Positions 42,001 through 52,479 of a stretch of DNA of 64,000 bases are shown one piece after another. The stretch spans positions 1,350,356-1,414,355 of the forward strand of contig NC_090943.1 in assembly GCF_040807025.1 (NCBI RefSeq), in the 5' to 3' direction. Both the position numbers and the translations under genes were made by a program. Below the pieces are notes generated by a model, which searched no databases, had not been told where the DNA came from, and worked only from the letters and a program-made list of their open reading frames with translations. This DNA is from Struthio camelus (Eukaryota; Chordata; Aves; Struthioniformes; Struthionidae). The number at the start of each line of letters is the position of its first letter. The stretch's first letter is position 1.

Positions 42001-42600
42001 CTCGGCTGGGCGAAGGGGCCCTTCCCCGGCCGGGAGCTGAGCCGCGGTTCGGCCCCGACGTGGAGCCGCGGGCGGCTCGGCCGGGCCGAGGGCAGCGACG
42101 GACCCCCAGCTCCCGGCGGGCAGCGAGCGCTGTCCCCGCGCAGACGGCGGTTCCTGCAACGAGGAGGTGACGCCTCAGGCGGGGTGACGTTTGCAGCGAG
42201 ACCGCGTCGGCGTGAATCAGCGCGGTCTTCGCCCTCCGTTCGCTCCACGGCAGAGACGGTTCGTTTCGGCGGCGCCGTTCAGCGTGGCACCGGGCGCCCG
42301 GGTGACTAACGCCGCAGCCGTTTTCAGCCGTTCCGCTTTTGTAACGCGGGTTGACACCAGGATTATGACCCCACCTTGGCGGCACCGTGCCGGTCCCGCT
42401 CGGGGGGACGAGCCGGGGGACTGCCTGGCCCGGGCTGCTCTGTCACCCTAACTGACATGCGGTTGGTGTCACCGTGCTGGTGTGCGGTGTCACCCAGCCT
42501 GATGGCTTCACCCAGGGACCCAGCAGCCGGGTACCGGCCTCGGGCGTCTTCCTGCAGCGCAGCGCTGTGACCCGGCTGGCAGCTCTGCTCCTGCTGTGCC
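39006..42600. other. SMARCC1-CSPG5 intergenic region
   Basis: The sequence is ordinary up to about 39,600 and then becomes steadily richer in G+C. I recognise no gene, RNA gene or mobile element. The many long open frames on both strands from 40,800 to 42,400 are expected in stop-poor GC-rich DNA. The densest CpG part is listed separately. Confidence 0.7.
41180..42420. promoter_or_regulatory. CpG-island-like block upstream of CSPG5
   Basis: About 1.2 kb is very rich in G+C and undepleted CpG, for example near 41,360-41,500 and 41,990-42,140. It lies 1.4-2.6 kb upstream of the CSPG5 start codon and 2.2 kb beyond the SMARCC1 poly(A) site. It may be a distal CSPG5 promoter, a 5' exon or an enhancer; no start site can be fixed from sequence. 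Open frames of up to 305 codons lie on both strands but have no recognisable domains. Confidence 0.5.
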
Positions 42601-42630
42601 CAGAGTCTGGCCGTCACCCATCACTGTGCC

Positions 42631-43430
42631 GTCACCCAGTGTCCTGCCATCACCCACCACCATGCTGTCACCCATCGCCATGCCGTGACCCATCTCCGTG
42701 CATCACCCATCACCATGCCGTCACCCAGTGTCCTGCCATCACCCATCACCATGCTGTTCCCCATCACCATGCCGTGACCCATCTCCGTGCGTCACCCATC
42801 ACCGTGCCGTCACCCAGTGTCCCGCCATCAGCTGTCACCATGCCATGTCCCATCTCCATGCTGTCACCCAGTGTCCTGCCATCACCCATCACCGTGCCGT
42901 CACCCAGTGTCCCGCCATCAGCTGTCACCATGCCATGTCCCATCTCCATGCTGTCACCCAGTGTCCTGCCATCACCCACCACCATGCTGTCACCCATCAC
43001 CATGCCGTGCCTCATCTCTGTGCATCACCCATCACCATGCCGTCACCCAGTGTCCTGCCATCACCCATCACCATGCTGTGCCCCATCACCATGCCGTGAC
43101 CCATCTCCGTACGTCACCCATCACCATGCTGTCACCCAGTGTCCTGCCATCACCCACCACCATGCTGTCACCCATCACCATGCCGTGCCTCATCTCCGTG
43201 CATCACCCATCACTATGCCGTCACCCAGTGTCCTGCCATCACCCATCACCATGCTGTGACCCATGACCATGCCGTGACCCATCTCCGTGTGTCACCCATC
43301 ACCGTGCCGTCACCCAGTGTCCTGCCATCACCCAGGAGCCTGCTGCCACCCAAAATCCCACTGTCACCCAGCACCCCCCCATCACCCCGCTGTGACCCAA
43401 AACCTTGCTGTCACCCAGCGCCCCGCCGTC
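42631..43430 (+). repeat. 18-bp minisatellite with 89-bp higher-order unit
   Basis: Tandem 18-base units such as GTCACCCAGTGTCCTGCC and ATCACCCATCACCATGCT are organised in blocks. The GTCACCCAGTGTC marker recurs at 42,631, 42,720, 42,809, 42,863, 42,899, 42,953, 43,042, 43,131, 43,220 and 43,309. The spacings are 89, 89, 54, 36, 54, 89, 89, 89 and 89, so the mature unit is about five monomers. The last 100 bases decay into degenerate CACCC repeats. The + strand is C-rich and G-poor. Because 18 is divisible by 3, it is open in several frames (His/Pro/Ser/Cys repeats), which are not genes. Confidence 0.95.
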
Positions 43431-43766
43431 ACCCGGGGCCGGCACCGGAGGGGCGCAGGGTCGCCGGTGCCGGCGGCCGATCCCGGGCCGGGGGGGGGGA
43501 TCCCCGCACCGAGGATGCCGGTGCCGCTGCGCCGGGGGGGGGGGAGGCGGCGGCGGCGGCCGGGGCGGGGGGATCCCGGCGGCGGGTCCCGGTGCGGCGG
43601 CGGGCGGAGCCGCCCAGCCCGGCCCCCGGCCCGGCCCGGCCCCCCGGCGGCGGCGGCGGCGGCGGCGGGAGCGGGAGCGCGGGGCGCGGGCGGAGCCGCT
43701 CGCTGCCGGTGCGGCGGCGGCGGCGGCGGTGCCGGTGCCGGTGCCGGTGGCTCCGTCCATGCCGCC
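43431..43766 (+). promoter_or_regulatory. CSPG5: CSPG5 proximal promoter/5' UTR with CGG tracts
   Basis: This extremely GC-rich stretch directly precedes the start codon. It includes a run of eight CGG triplets (about 43,645-43,668), a second CGG run near 43,712-43,730 and four GGTGCC hexamers before the start. No TATA box is seen. A CpG-island start with dispersed initiation is likely, but the exact start site cannot be set. Confidence 0.6.
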
Positions 43767-43830
43767 ATGGCCCCCGCGGCTCGCCGGCCCCGCGCCGCCC
43801 TCGCCCTCCTCCTGGCGCTCGCCGCCCTCG
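43767..43830 (+). CDS. CSPG5: CSPG5 coding exon 1, signal peptide
   Basis: CSPG5 (neuroglycan C, CALEB) is a neural type I transmembrane chondroitin-sulfate proteoglycan. The ATG at 43,767 sits in a perfect GCCGCCATGG context. It encodes MAPAARRPRAALALLLALAAL, a basic start followed by a hydrophobic core, that is, a signal peptide. The donor GTACGC at 43,831 leaves one G, which joins CA of exon 2 to give Ala. Cleavage is likely after the APAWA encoded at the start of exon 2. An out-of-frame upstream ATG at 43,759 (CATGCCG) is less favoured because it has no exon 2 continuation. The assembled five-exon protein is 600 residues. Confidence 0.85.
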
Positions 43831-43959
43831 GTACGCACCGGCGGGGGGGGGGGGGGAGGGAGGCGCCGCGACGCCACGGGGAGGGACCGCGGGGGAGCCC
43901 GGCGGCACCGGCAGCGGCTCGGGGATGGGGGGGAGCGGGGGGGCCGCTGCACCCGTCGG

Positions 43960-44130
43960 AGGGCCGGATCCTGCTGCGGGGGGGGCCGGGGGGGGCCGGT
44001 TGCCCTGGCCGGGGGGGGGGTCCGGATGCTGCTGCAAGGGGGGTCGGGGGGGCCGGTTGCCCTGGCCGGGGGGGGGGTCCGGATCGTGCTGCGGGGGGGG
44101 GGGGGCCGGAGGGGGCCGCAGCCCCTTGCG
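43960..44130 (+). repeat. 58-bp G-rich tandem repeat in CSPG5 intron 1
   Basis: Intron 1 (43,831-44,384) is G-rich on the + strand. Within it a unit containing CCGGAT..GCTGC, a G run and GGCCGGTTGCCCTGGCC recurs. The CCGGAT marker lies at 43,964, 44,022 and 44,079, giving periods of 58 and 57. Runs of up to 10-12 G separate the units. The intron also has further G runs at about 43,845 and 44,150. Confidence 0.85.
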
Positions 44131-44384
44131 AGGGGAGCGGAGCTGCTGGTGGTGGGGGGGGGGGGGCAGTGTGGCTGGCGGGGGGCCGCATCTCGGCGGG
44201 GCGTCGCGGGCGGGATGCCGGGGGGCTGCGGGGGCGGCAGGGGTGCTGGGGCCGGGGCGGCGGGGCAGCTTTGGGCCGGGCCGTGCGCGTGCCGGGGAGG
44301 CGGCGGGCACGAGGGGGGGCGGGTGGGATGAGAGGCGGGAAGGCCGGGGCGCGGGGCGGCTCCTGACGCCTCTCGCGCCCGCAG

Positions 44385-45732
44385 CACCCGCCTGGGCCGC
44401 CCGAAACGCCAGCCGGGCCGCGGGCAGGGGCTGGCCGGCCTTGCCGGAGAGCGGCGGCCCGCAGCGGGCCCTCGGCCCCAGCCATGCCCCGCAGGCCGCT
44501 AACAACGGCACGAAGCCCCGGGGGCGCCCGGCGGCCAGCGCGGCCCCGGCGGGCTCCCGGCTAGACCCCCCCGGCCGAGGGCCGGCGGCAGCGACGGAGC
44601 CGGCTCCCGCCGCCACCGCCGCCGGCGTCTTCCCGGGCGCGGGAAAACCGGCGGCGCCGTTTCCCACGGGGCCGGGCGACGGCGCCGAGGCCGCGCCGTG
44701 CGCCGGCTGCCCCGGCCAGGGCGACGGCGTCGACGCGCTGCCCCCCGGGGCCGGGCCGGACAGCGGGGCCACGCCGCGGGTCCCGGCCGGCGACGAGCTC
44801 GGCGACGCCACGCGGAGCCCGGAGGAGCCCGGCAGCGGCCAGGTGCCGCCCGGCGCGGGGCACCGGGGCGTTTTGGAGGGGCTCACAACCGCCCCGCCGG
44901 AGCCCCCCGAACCGGCGGCCGCCCCCGGCGCGGGGCTGAGCACCGACTCGGCCGAATCGGAGCTGCTGCTGGCGGCCGGCGGGCAGGCGGCGCGGTGGCC
45001 CCCCGCCCCGGGCGCCCCGACCCGGGACTCGCAGCCTCTGGAGCGGTGGCCGGCCGCATCCAGCCCGGCCCCGGCCCAGGGGGCTGGCGGCCGCACCGAC
45101 CTGGCCTGGCTGGACACCGAGGCGCCCATCACCGCCGCCCTGGGCACGGCCGAGCCGCCGGCGGGCCAGACGGTCGCCGAAATCCTCGACGGCGACTACT
45201 ACGAGCTGCTGGAGGGGGGCGAGGGGCCGGCGGGCGGCCGGGCGGCGGGCGGCGCGGCCACGCCGTGGGGTCTGCACGAGCTCTACGACGACTTCACGCC
45301 CTTCGACGAGGCCGATTTCTACCCCACCACCTCCTTCTACACCGACGGCGACGAGGAGGGCGAGGAAGACGACCTGGAGGAGGAGGAGGAGGAGGAGGAG
45401 GAGGAGGCCGGGGGGCTGGAGGACGAGAACGGCCGGCGGCCGCCCACCCCGGCCCTGCCCGGCGGCCCCACCGTGGGGCAGGAGCCCCGGCCCACGGGGC
45501 GGCGCGACGCGGTCCCGCCGCCGCCCGCCGTCGTCTCGGGGGGCCGCCCCGCGGCGCCGGGTCCGGAGCGGGGGCTGCCGGCGGCCGGGCCCGGCCTGGA
45601 GAACGGCACCGAGTGCCGGAGCGGCTACGTGCGGCACAACGGCTCCTGCCGCTCCGTGTGCGACCTCGTCCCCAGCTACTGCCACAACGGCGGCCAGTGC
45701 TACCTGGTGGAGAGCCACGGGGCCTTCTGCAG
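44385..45732 (+). CDS. CSPG5: CSPG5 coding exon 2, proteoglycan ectodomain and most of EGF domain
   Basis: This 1,348-base exon (residues 22-471) lies between acceptor CGCCCGCAG and donor GTGAGC. Residues 27 to about 310 are Pro/Ala/Gly-rich, with N-glycosylation sequons (NAS near residue 29, NGT, later ENGT and HNGS) and Ser-Gly pairs such as EEPGSGQ that could carry chondroitin sulfate. From residue 318, LHELYDDFTPFDEADFYPTT is the conserved block before the acidic box, which includes a run of ten Glu (353-362). Residues 427-471 begin the membrane-proximal EGF-like region (SVCDLVPSYCHNGGQCYL), with Cys 447, 454, 460 and 470. Extreme GC content and Ala/Gly/Pro richness make the N-terminal half unlike mammals, but the C-terminal third matches CSPG5 clearly. 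Confidence 0.95.
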
Positions 45733-45830
45733 GTGAGCGCCGGCCGCGCGGCCCCGGCGGCTGCCCCCCTCCCCAGCGGCAGGGCCCTGCAGCGGGGGGG
45801 CACCGCGGCCACCACGGAACCGGAGCGGGA

Positions 45831-47645
45831 TGTGGTGGTTGTGCTGCATGGGTTGACGCGCGACGGTTGCATTGCACAGGTTGAGGTGTGACGGTTGTGT
45901 TGCAAGGGTTGAGACAATGGTTGCACTGCACAGGCTGAGGCGTGACGGTTGCATTGCATGGGTTGAAGTGCAGTGTTGCATTGTAAGGGTTGAGATGACG
46001 GCTGCGCTGCACGGGTTGACACACGACAGTTACATTACATGGGTCGAGGTGTGACGCTTGCGTTGCATGGGTTGAGACAATGGTTGCACTGCACAGGTTG
46101 AGGTGTGATGGTTGCATTGCATGAGTTGAGGGATGACGGTTGCGTTGCATGGGTTGAAGTGCGGCAGTTGTGTTGTAAGGGTCGAGGTGTAATGGTTGCA
46201 TTGCAAGGGTTGAGACGGTTGCATTGCACAGGCTGAGGTGTGACAGTTGTGTTGCATGGGTTGAAGTGCAGCATTGTGTTGTAAGGTTGAGACGATGGTT
46301 GCGTTGCACGGGTTGAGGCACGACAGTTGTGTTGCATGGGTTGAAGCGCGGCAGTTGTGTTGTAAGGGTTGAGACGACGGTTGCGTTGCACAGGTTGAGG
46401 CGCGATGGTTGTGTTGTATGGGTTGAAGCGACATTTGTGCTGCACAGGTTGAGGCACAACGGTTGCATTGCACAGTTTGGCATGTGCCAGTTGTGTTGCG
46501 TGGTTTGGGCTGCAACGGTTGTGTTGCACGGTTTGAGCTGTGCCAGCTGTGATGCACGGTTTGGGGTGCGAAGGCTGTGCTGCATGGTTGGGGGTGTGCA
46601 GCTGTGCTGCATGGTTCAGTGTGGCTGTGCTGCATGGTTCAGGGTGTGCCATGTGGCTGTGTTGCACGGTGCGAGATGTGCAGCCGTGCTGCATGGTTCA
46701 GGAGGTGCAGCTGTGCCGCATGGTTTGGGGTGTGCAGTGTGGCTGTGCTGCACAGTGCAGGGTGTGTGGCTGTGCTGCATGGTTCAGGGTGTGCGGTGCG
46801 GCTGTGTTGCACAGTATGGGGTGTGCAGCTGTGCCGCATGGTTCAGGGTGTGCGGTGTGGCTGTGTTGCACAGTACGGGGTGTGCAGCTGTGCTGCATGG
46901 TTCGGGGTGTGCGGTGCGGCTGTGTTGCACAGTACGGGGTGTGCAGCTGTGCTGCATGGTTCAGGGTGTGCGGTGCGGCTGTGTTGCACAGTACGGGGTG
47001 TGCAGCTGTGCTGCATGGTTCGGGGTGTGCGGTGCGGCTGTGTTGCACAGTACGGGGTGTGCAGCTGTGCTGCATGGTTCAGGGTGTGCGGTGCGGCTGT
47101 GTTGCACAGTACGGGGTGTGCAGCTGTGCTGCATGGTTCAGGGTGTGCGGTGCGGCTGTGTTGCACGTTTTGGGGTGTGCAGCTGTGCTGCATGGTTCAG
47201 GGTGTGCGGTGCGGCTGTGTTGCACAGTACGGGGTGTGCAGCTGTGCTGCATGGTTCGGGGTGTGCAGCTATGCAGCATGGTTTGGGGTGTGCCAGCTGT
47301 GCTGCATGGTTTGGGGTGTACGACTGTGCCACACAGTTCAGGGTGTGTGGTGCAGCTGTGTTGCACGTTTTGGGGTGTGCGGCTGTTTTGCATGGCACGG
47401 GGTGTGTGGCTGTGCTGCACTGTTCAGGCTGTGTGGCTGTGCTGCACAGTTCAGGGTGTGCGATGCACCTGTGTTGCACCTTTTGGGGTGTGCCGGCTGT
47501 GCTGCACGGTTCAGGGTGTGCGGTGCAGCTGTGCTGCACAGTGCAGGGTGTGTGTCTGTGCTGCACAGCGCAGGGTGTGCCGGCTGTGTTGCATGTTTCG
47601 GGGTGTGCAGTGCGGCTGTGCTGCACGGTGCCGGGTGTGCGGCGA
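45831..47645 (+). repeat. Evolving minisatellite in CSPG5 intron 2 (about 28 bp, becoming a 59-bp dimer)
   Basis: A 1.8-kb array begins about 100 bases after exon 2. Its first part has roughly 27-28-base units (GTTGCATTGCATGGGTTGA plus a GTGTGACG-type tail). From about 46,560 the unit changes to GCTGTGCTGCATGGTTCAG-type sequence, and from 46,812 to 47,225 it is a regular dimer. The CAGTAC/CAGTAT marker lies at 46,812, 46,871, 46,930, 46,989, 47,048, 47,107 and 47,225 (59 bases, with one mutated copy). The end decays into variants. G and T dominate the + strand. Stop-free frames of over 400 codons are a by-product. From 47,650 to 48,200 the intron is unique GC-rich sequence. Confidence 0.95.
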
Positions 47646-48201
47646 TACTCCGGCGGGGAACGGTGTTGGGACGCGGGGGACGTGCCGGCTGCTGTGCCAT
47701 GAGGGCTGGAGGTGGCCGACTGTCGCGGCCACGTGCCCGGGACACCGGGCGGCTGCCCCGAATCCCGCTCGCCCTCGTGCCCCCCTGTCCGCCGTGCTGT
47801 TGGCCATCTCTCTCCCGTCCCCATTGCTGAGCCCTGCAACGAGTTCGCCCGTGCTCTGCTCCCATCCGGCTCGGCTCCCCAGCAGTTGGATGCGGGGAGG
47901 GTTGGGGGGGGCGCGTTGCAGCCTGGTCTCGCTGTGTCCCCCCCCCCAACCCCTCCTGCACCACTGGGGCTTTCCCGGCCCCGGCGGCGCCTCGGTGGGA
48001 ATTAGGTCAGGGCCGGCCGCCGGCCCCGCGCTAATCGGCCCCCGGCAGATTGCGCCGCGGGAGGGCCGGGGTGGCGGTGGGGGGGGGGGGGGGGACACAC
48101 GTGTGGGGTGCGTGACGTGCATCGCGCCGCCGGCACGGCACGCGTCCGGCGCAGGCGTTAGACGTGCGTGGATCGCCCGGCGCCCCCCCACCCCGTGCAG
48201 C

Positions 48202-48278
48202 CTGGATGCACCCTAAATGCACCCTATATGCACCCTATATGCACCCTGGATGCACCCTGGATGCACCCCGGATGCACC
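48202..48278 (+). repeat. 12-bp tandem repeat in CSPG5 intron 2
   Basis: About six copies of a 12-base unit (ATGCACCCTATA / ATGCACCCTGGA) lie 75-150 bases before the exon 3 acceptor. It is a third array type in the same intron and is distinct in sequence from the upstream minisatellite. Confidence 0.9.
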
Positions 48279-48352
48279 TCTCGCGGGGCGGCCGGGCGCC
48301 GGGGTGGAGGGCGGGTGCCGACCGGCCGCCCGCTCGCTGCCTCCCCGCGCAG

Positions 48353-48541
48353 GTGCACGGCGCAGGCCTACACGTGGCACAAGGGCCCGCGCTGCGAGGC
48401 CGTCGTCACCGACTTCCAGGTGCTGTGCGTGGCCGTGGGCTCGGCCGCCCTGGTGCTCCTGCTGCTCTTCATGCTCACCGTCTTCTTCGCCAAGAAGCTC
48501 TACCTGCTCAAGACGGAGAACAGCAAACTGCGGCAGACCAA
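48353..48541 (+). CDS. CSPG5: CSPG5 coding exon 3, end of EGF domain and transmembrane helix
   Basis: This 189-base exon has acceptor CCCCGCGCAG and donor GTGAGG. Carried AG plus G makes Arg 471, then residues 472-533 follow, with AA carried on. CTAQAYTWHKGPRCEA finishes the EGF module (Cys 472 and 485, completing the CX6CX5CX9CX1CX12C pattern). FQVLCVAVGSAALVLLLLFM begins the single transmembrane helix (about 493-516), and FFAKKLYLLKTENSKLRQT starts the cytoplasmic tail. From memory, these residues are nearly identical to mammalian CSPG5, which makes the identification secure. Confidence 0.97.
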
Positions 48542-48545
48542 GTGA

Positions 48546-50188
<1,643 letters not shown>

Positions 50189-50317
50189 GACGAGCCCGGC
50201 GCGGCCCACAAGCCGCAGGAGTCCCCGCGGCGCTGCGGGAAGGACGAGGAGCCCGAGGGCGGCAAGGGCCGGCGGGACGGCGCCCAGGCCAACTGCCCGC
50301 AGAGCGAGGCGGCGTAG
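50189..50317 (+). CDS. CSPG5: CSPG5 terminal coding exon 5
   Basis: The acceptor is CCGTCTGCGCAG. The exon encodes 42 residues and TAG (50,315-50,317) in phase 0. It begins DEPGAAHKPQESPRRCGKDE and contains EGGKGRRDGAQANCPQ. These correspond to DDPSAPHKIQ... and EGGKGDQADLDVNCLQ of human CSPG5 (from memory). The human exon is somewhat longer, so this tail is shortened in the middle and at the end. Residues 559-600 complete the protein. Confidence 0.9.
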   Translation, partial: DEPGAAHKPQESPRRCGKDEEPEGGKGRRDGAQANCPQSEAA

Positions 50318-50481
50318 GAGCCGGCGAGGCGCCGCGTCCGTCCGTCCGTCCCCCCAAGACCCCTTCCCCGTGTCTCTCCCCGGTTCGGTATCGCTTCCCC
50401 CCCCTCTCCCCCCCGGGGCATGTTTTGGTGCGGGGTTTTTTTTTTTTTTTTGACAGGGGGGTTTAAAAAAAAAAAAAAAAA

Positions 50482-50550
50482 GACACCGTCGCCGCCGACA
50501 CCGTCACCGCCGCCGCCAACACCGTCACCGCCGACACCGTCACCCGAGGG
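50482..50550 (+). repeat. 15-bp tandem repeat in CSPG5 3' UTR
   Basis: Four copies of GACACCGTCACCGCC-type units occur, with variants (one copy is extended by GCCGCC). They lie immediately 3' of the A17 tract. Confidence 0.85.
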
Positions 50551-50771
50551 TGCCCGTTGGGGCCGGGTGGCGTCATCGGGGCGCCGCTCCGCGCCCGTCG
50601 CTCGGGCTAGTGCGACGCTGTGATTTCTAGACCTTTGCTGCTGGGGCGGCCGGCCTCTTTTTTTTTTTTTGGTATTTTTACCCTACTTTTTTGTTGTTTT
50701 TTTTTTGGAAATACGAGTTAAAACAAGGGGGGGAGGGGTTAAAAAAAAAAAAAAAAAAGGGAAGATCCGGG

Positions 50772-50777
50772 AATAAA
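50772..50777 (+). terminator. CSPG5: CSPG5 polyadenylation signal
   Basis: AATAAA is followed by a GT/T-rich element (TTTTTTGTTTGTTTGC and further TTTG units), typical of a cleavage site near 50,795. It is the only canonical signal between the stop codon and the next gene's promoter that has such a downstream element nearby. Confidence 0.8.
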
Positions 50778-50795
50778 ACTTTTTTGTTTGTTTGC

Positions 50796-52470
50796 TTGTT
50801 TGTTTGTTTGCAAGTTAAGCCCGGTGGCCGGCGGCGCCTGCGCTCTCGCGGCCGGTCCCCCGCCGGGACGCCCCCCCCGTCCCGCGCGCCGGGTTTCCCG
50901 CCGCAGGGAGGGGACCTGTCTGCCGAATTTCTTGCGGGAAGGGGGGGGGGGGGGAAAAAGATTCGCCACGTCTAATCGCTTTTAACCGGCGAGGACAGCG
51001 GGCAGCTATTAAATTTAAATGCTTGGGTGGTTTGCCGGCAGGGGAGGCCGCCTTTTGTGGCTGGGCAAGGGCTGGCACGGGGGCCGCTGGCCGGGGGGCT
51101 GCCCGCTCCGGAGGCCCCCGGACAAGGCGGCCTTTCTTTCCTCCTCGTGGCCGGCCTGAAAGGAAAGGGAGAGGGGGGGCAGGAGAAATAGCCGAGGAGC
51201 GCGAAAGGGTCCGAGCGGCGGCTCCTCGGCACGTCCGCACGCCGACCGGCCCCCCCCCCCCGACCCCCCCCGGCCCCCCCCCGGCTCCGGCCGGCGGTTA
51301 CGGCCGCCCTTCCCGGAGCGAACGCGAGCTTCCCCCCCCCCCCCCCCCCCCTTTTTGGGGGAGTTTTTGGGCTGGCGATTTGTTTCGGTGTCGGGAACGC
51401 CTCCTGAGCGTTTCGCTGCCTCTCGAAGGATCCCCCTTAGGTGCCTTTGGGCACGATCCCGTTTTAGCCGCGTCGGGTCCTGGCTTCCACCAGCGCGTGG
51501 TCCGGGCGCCCTCGACGGCAGCCGGCGCCCGCAGGCGCTCCGGTTGCTGATGTCCGCCCGTGGTCGGATGAATCCCACCCTTGCTGGCCCACCTCCAAGC
51601 CCTCCTGCCTCCCACGATCCCAGGCTACGTAGGGTCAGGCTTGTAGGACTGTCCCTGAGCCCTGCTGACCGGTCCGGGTCAGCCCCGAGTGCCTACCACC
51701 GCCATGAGAGGAGGTCAGGAGCACGGGCCACTCCGTGGGGACCAGAGGTGGACAGTCGGGTCCTTTCAGGAGGAGATGCGTGGTGCAGGGCAGTGCGGGG
51801 AGCCTGCAGGAGCTACCGTGCCAACCCCAGGGTCCGCCTGCCCTGGCGGGGCTGCCTCCTGCCTTGCGCGGCTCTAAGGGGAGCCCTTAACCTGGCACGC
51901 GCGTAGCCGGAGAGCACTGGGATCGCAGCGTTTCGCGAGGGCCTATACCGATTACCCCGTTAGTCTCAGTCTCACTATAACCGGGAGCGAAGGCAGCGTT
52001 CAACTGACTCTGCATTGGGTTTAAAGGGAGGAGAAAAGCAAAATCCTCTTAGCCCTGGTAAACTGTAAAATGCTCAGAGTGGGAAAGAACAGCTGTGCGT
52101 TTGCTGGTGCTAGTGAACCGCTTGGGATAGCTGTAGCCCCGCTAGCCCTCGGGTCTCGCTGGTTTTTCTATCGCGTTGGCCAGCACGTGAGTTTGGTTGG
52201 CTGGTTCTCTCGGCAAGCGAACAGAGCAGGGCCCAGGACCGTCCAGCAGGCGCTTGGCAAGCGATGGTGGCGAGCTCCTGGGGACAATGCAAAGCGGAGG
52301 GAACAGCGAAAGGCCAAATGCCTCCGATTTGGCGGTAACCGGGGGAAGAGAGACGGATTTGAAACTTAAAGGTGGGAGGCAACTTGGCCAAGACTGAGCA
52401 TGGAGTGACCAAGGTCACAACCCCTACGCGGGGATGCGGAAGAAAAGGAAACTAAAGACAAAGGACCCTC
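50796..52470. other. CSPG5-ELP6 intergenic region, GC-rich part
   Basis: GC-rich DNA continues to about 51,900 with C runs near 51,252, 51,275 and 51,331-51,350 (the last about 20 C followed by TTTTTGGGGG). I recognise no gene or mobile element. Open frames here overlap on both strands without recognisable content. Confidence 0.7.
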
Positions 52471-52479
52471 GGAAGGCAG

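Larger units (their letters stand above)
50318..50795 (+). other. CSPG5: CSPG5 3' UTR with U and A tracts
   Basis: This region of about 475 bases contains T16 (50,436-50,451), A17 (50,465-50,481), T13 (50,658-50,670), T10 (50,697-50,706) and A18 (50,741-50,758), then the polyadenylation signal. The T and A runs can pair with each other. A 15-base repeat lies after the first A run. Confidence 0.75.

Noticed and set aside
41242-42159. A 305-codon open frame on the - strand in the CpG-rich block
   Set aside because: Its composition is Pro/Arg/Ala/Gly only, overlapping frames on both strands are equally open, and no conserved motif is visible.
42631-43430. CRISPR-like regular repeats
   Set aside because: Units are directly adjacent variants of one 18-base sequence without unique spacers, in a vertebrate gene context. 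This is a minisatellite.
43139-45736. An 865-codon open frame on the + strand covering the 18-bp array, promoter, intron 1 and exon 2 of CSPG5
   Set aside because: Only its 3' part (44,387-45,732) is real exon 2 coding. The rest is repeat and GC-rich non-coding DNA, and the true N terminus is a signal peptide encoded in another frame at 43,767.
46035-48216. Open frames of 200 to 680 codons on both strands over CSPG5 intron 2
   Set aside because: They translate the intronic minisatellite (Cys/Gly/Leu/His or Gln/His/Pro/Thr repeats) and have no unique sequence with a recognisable fold.
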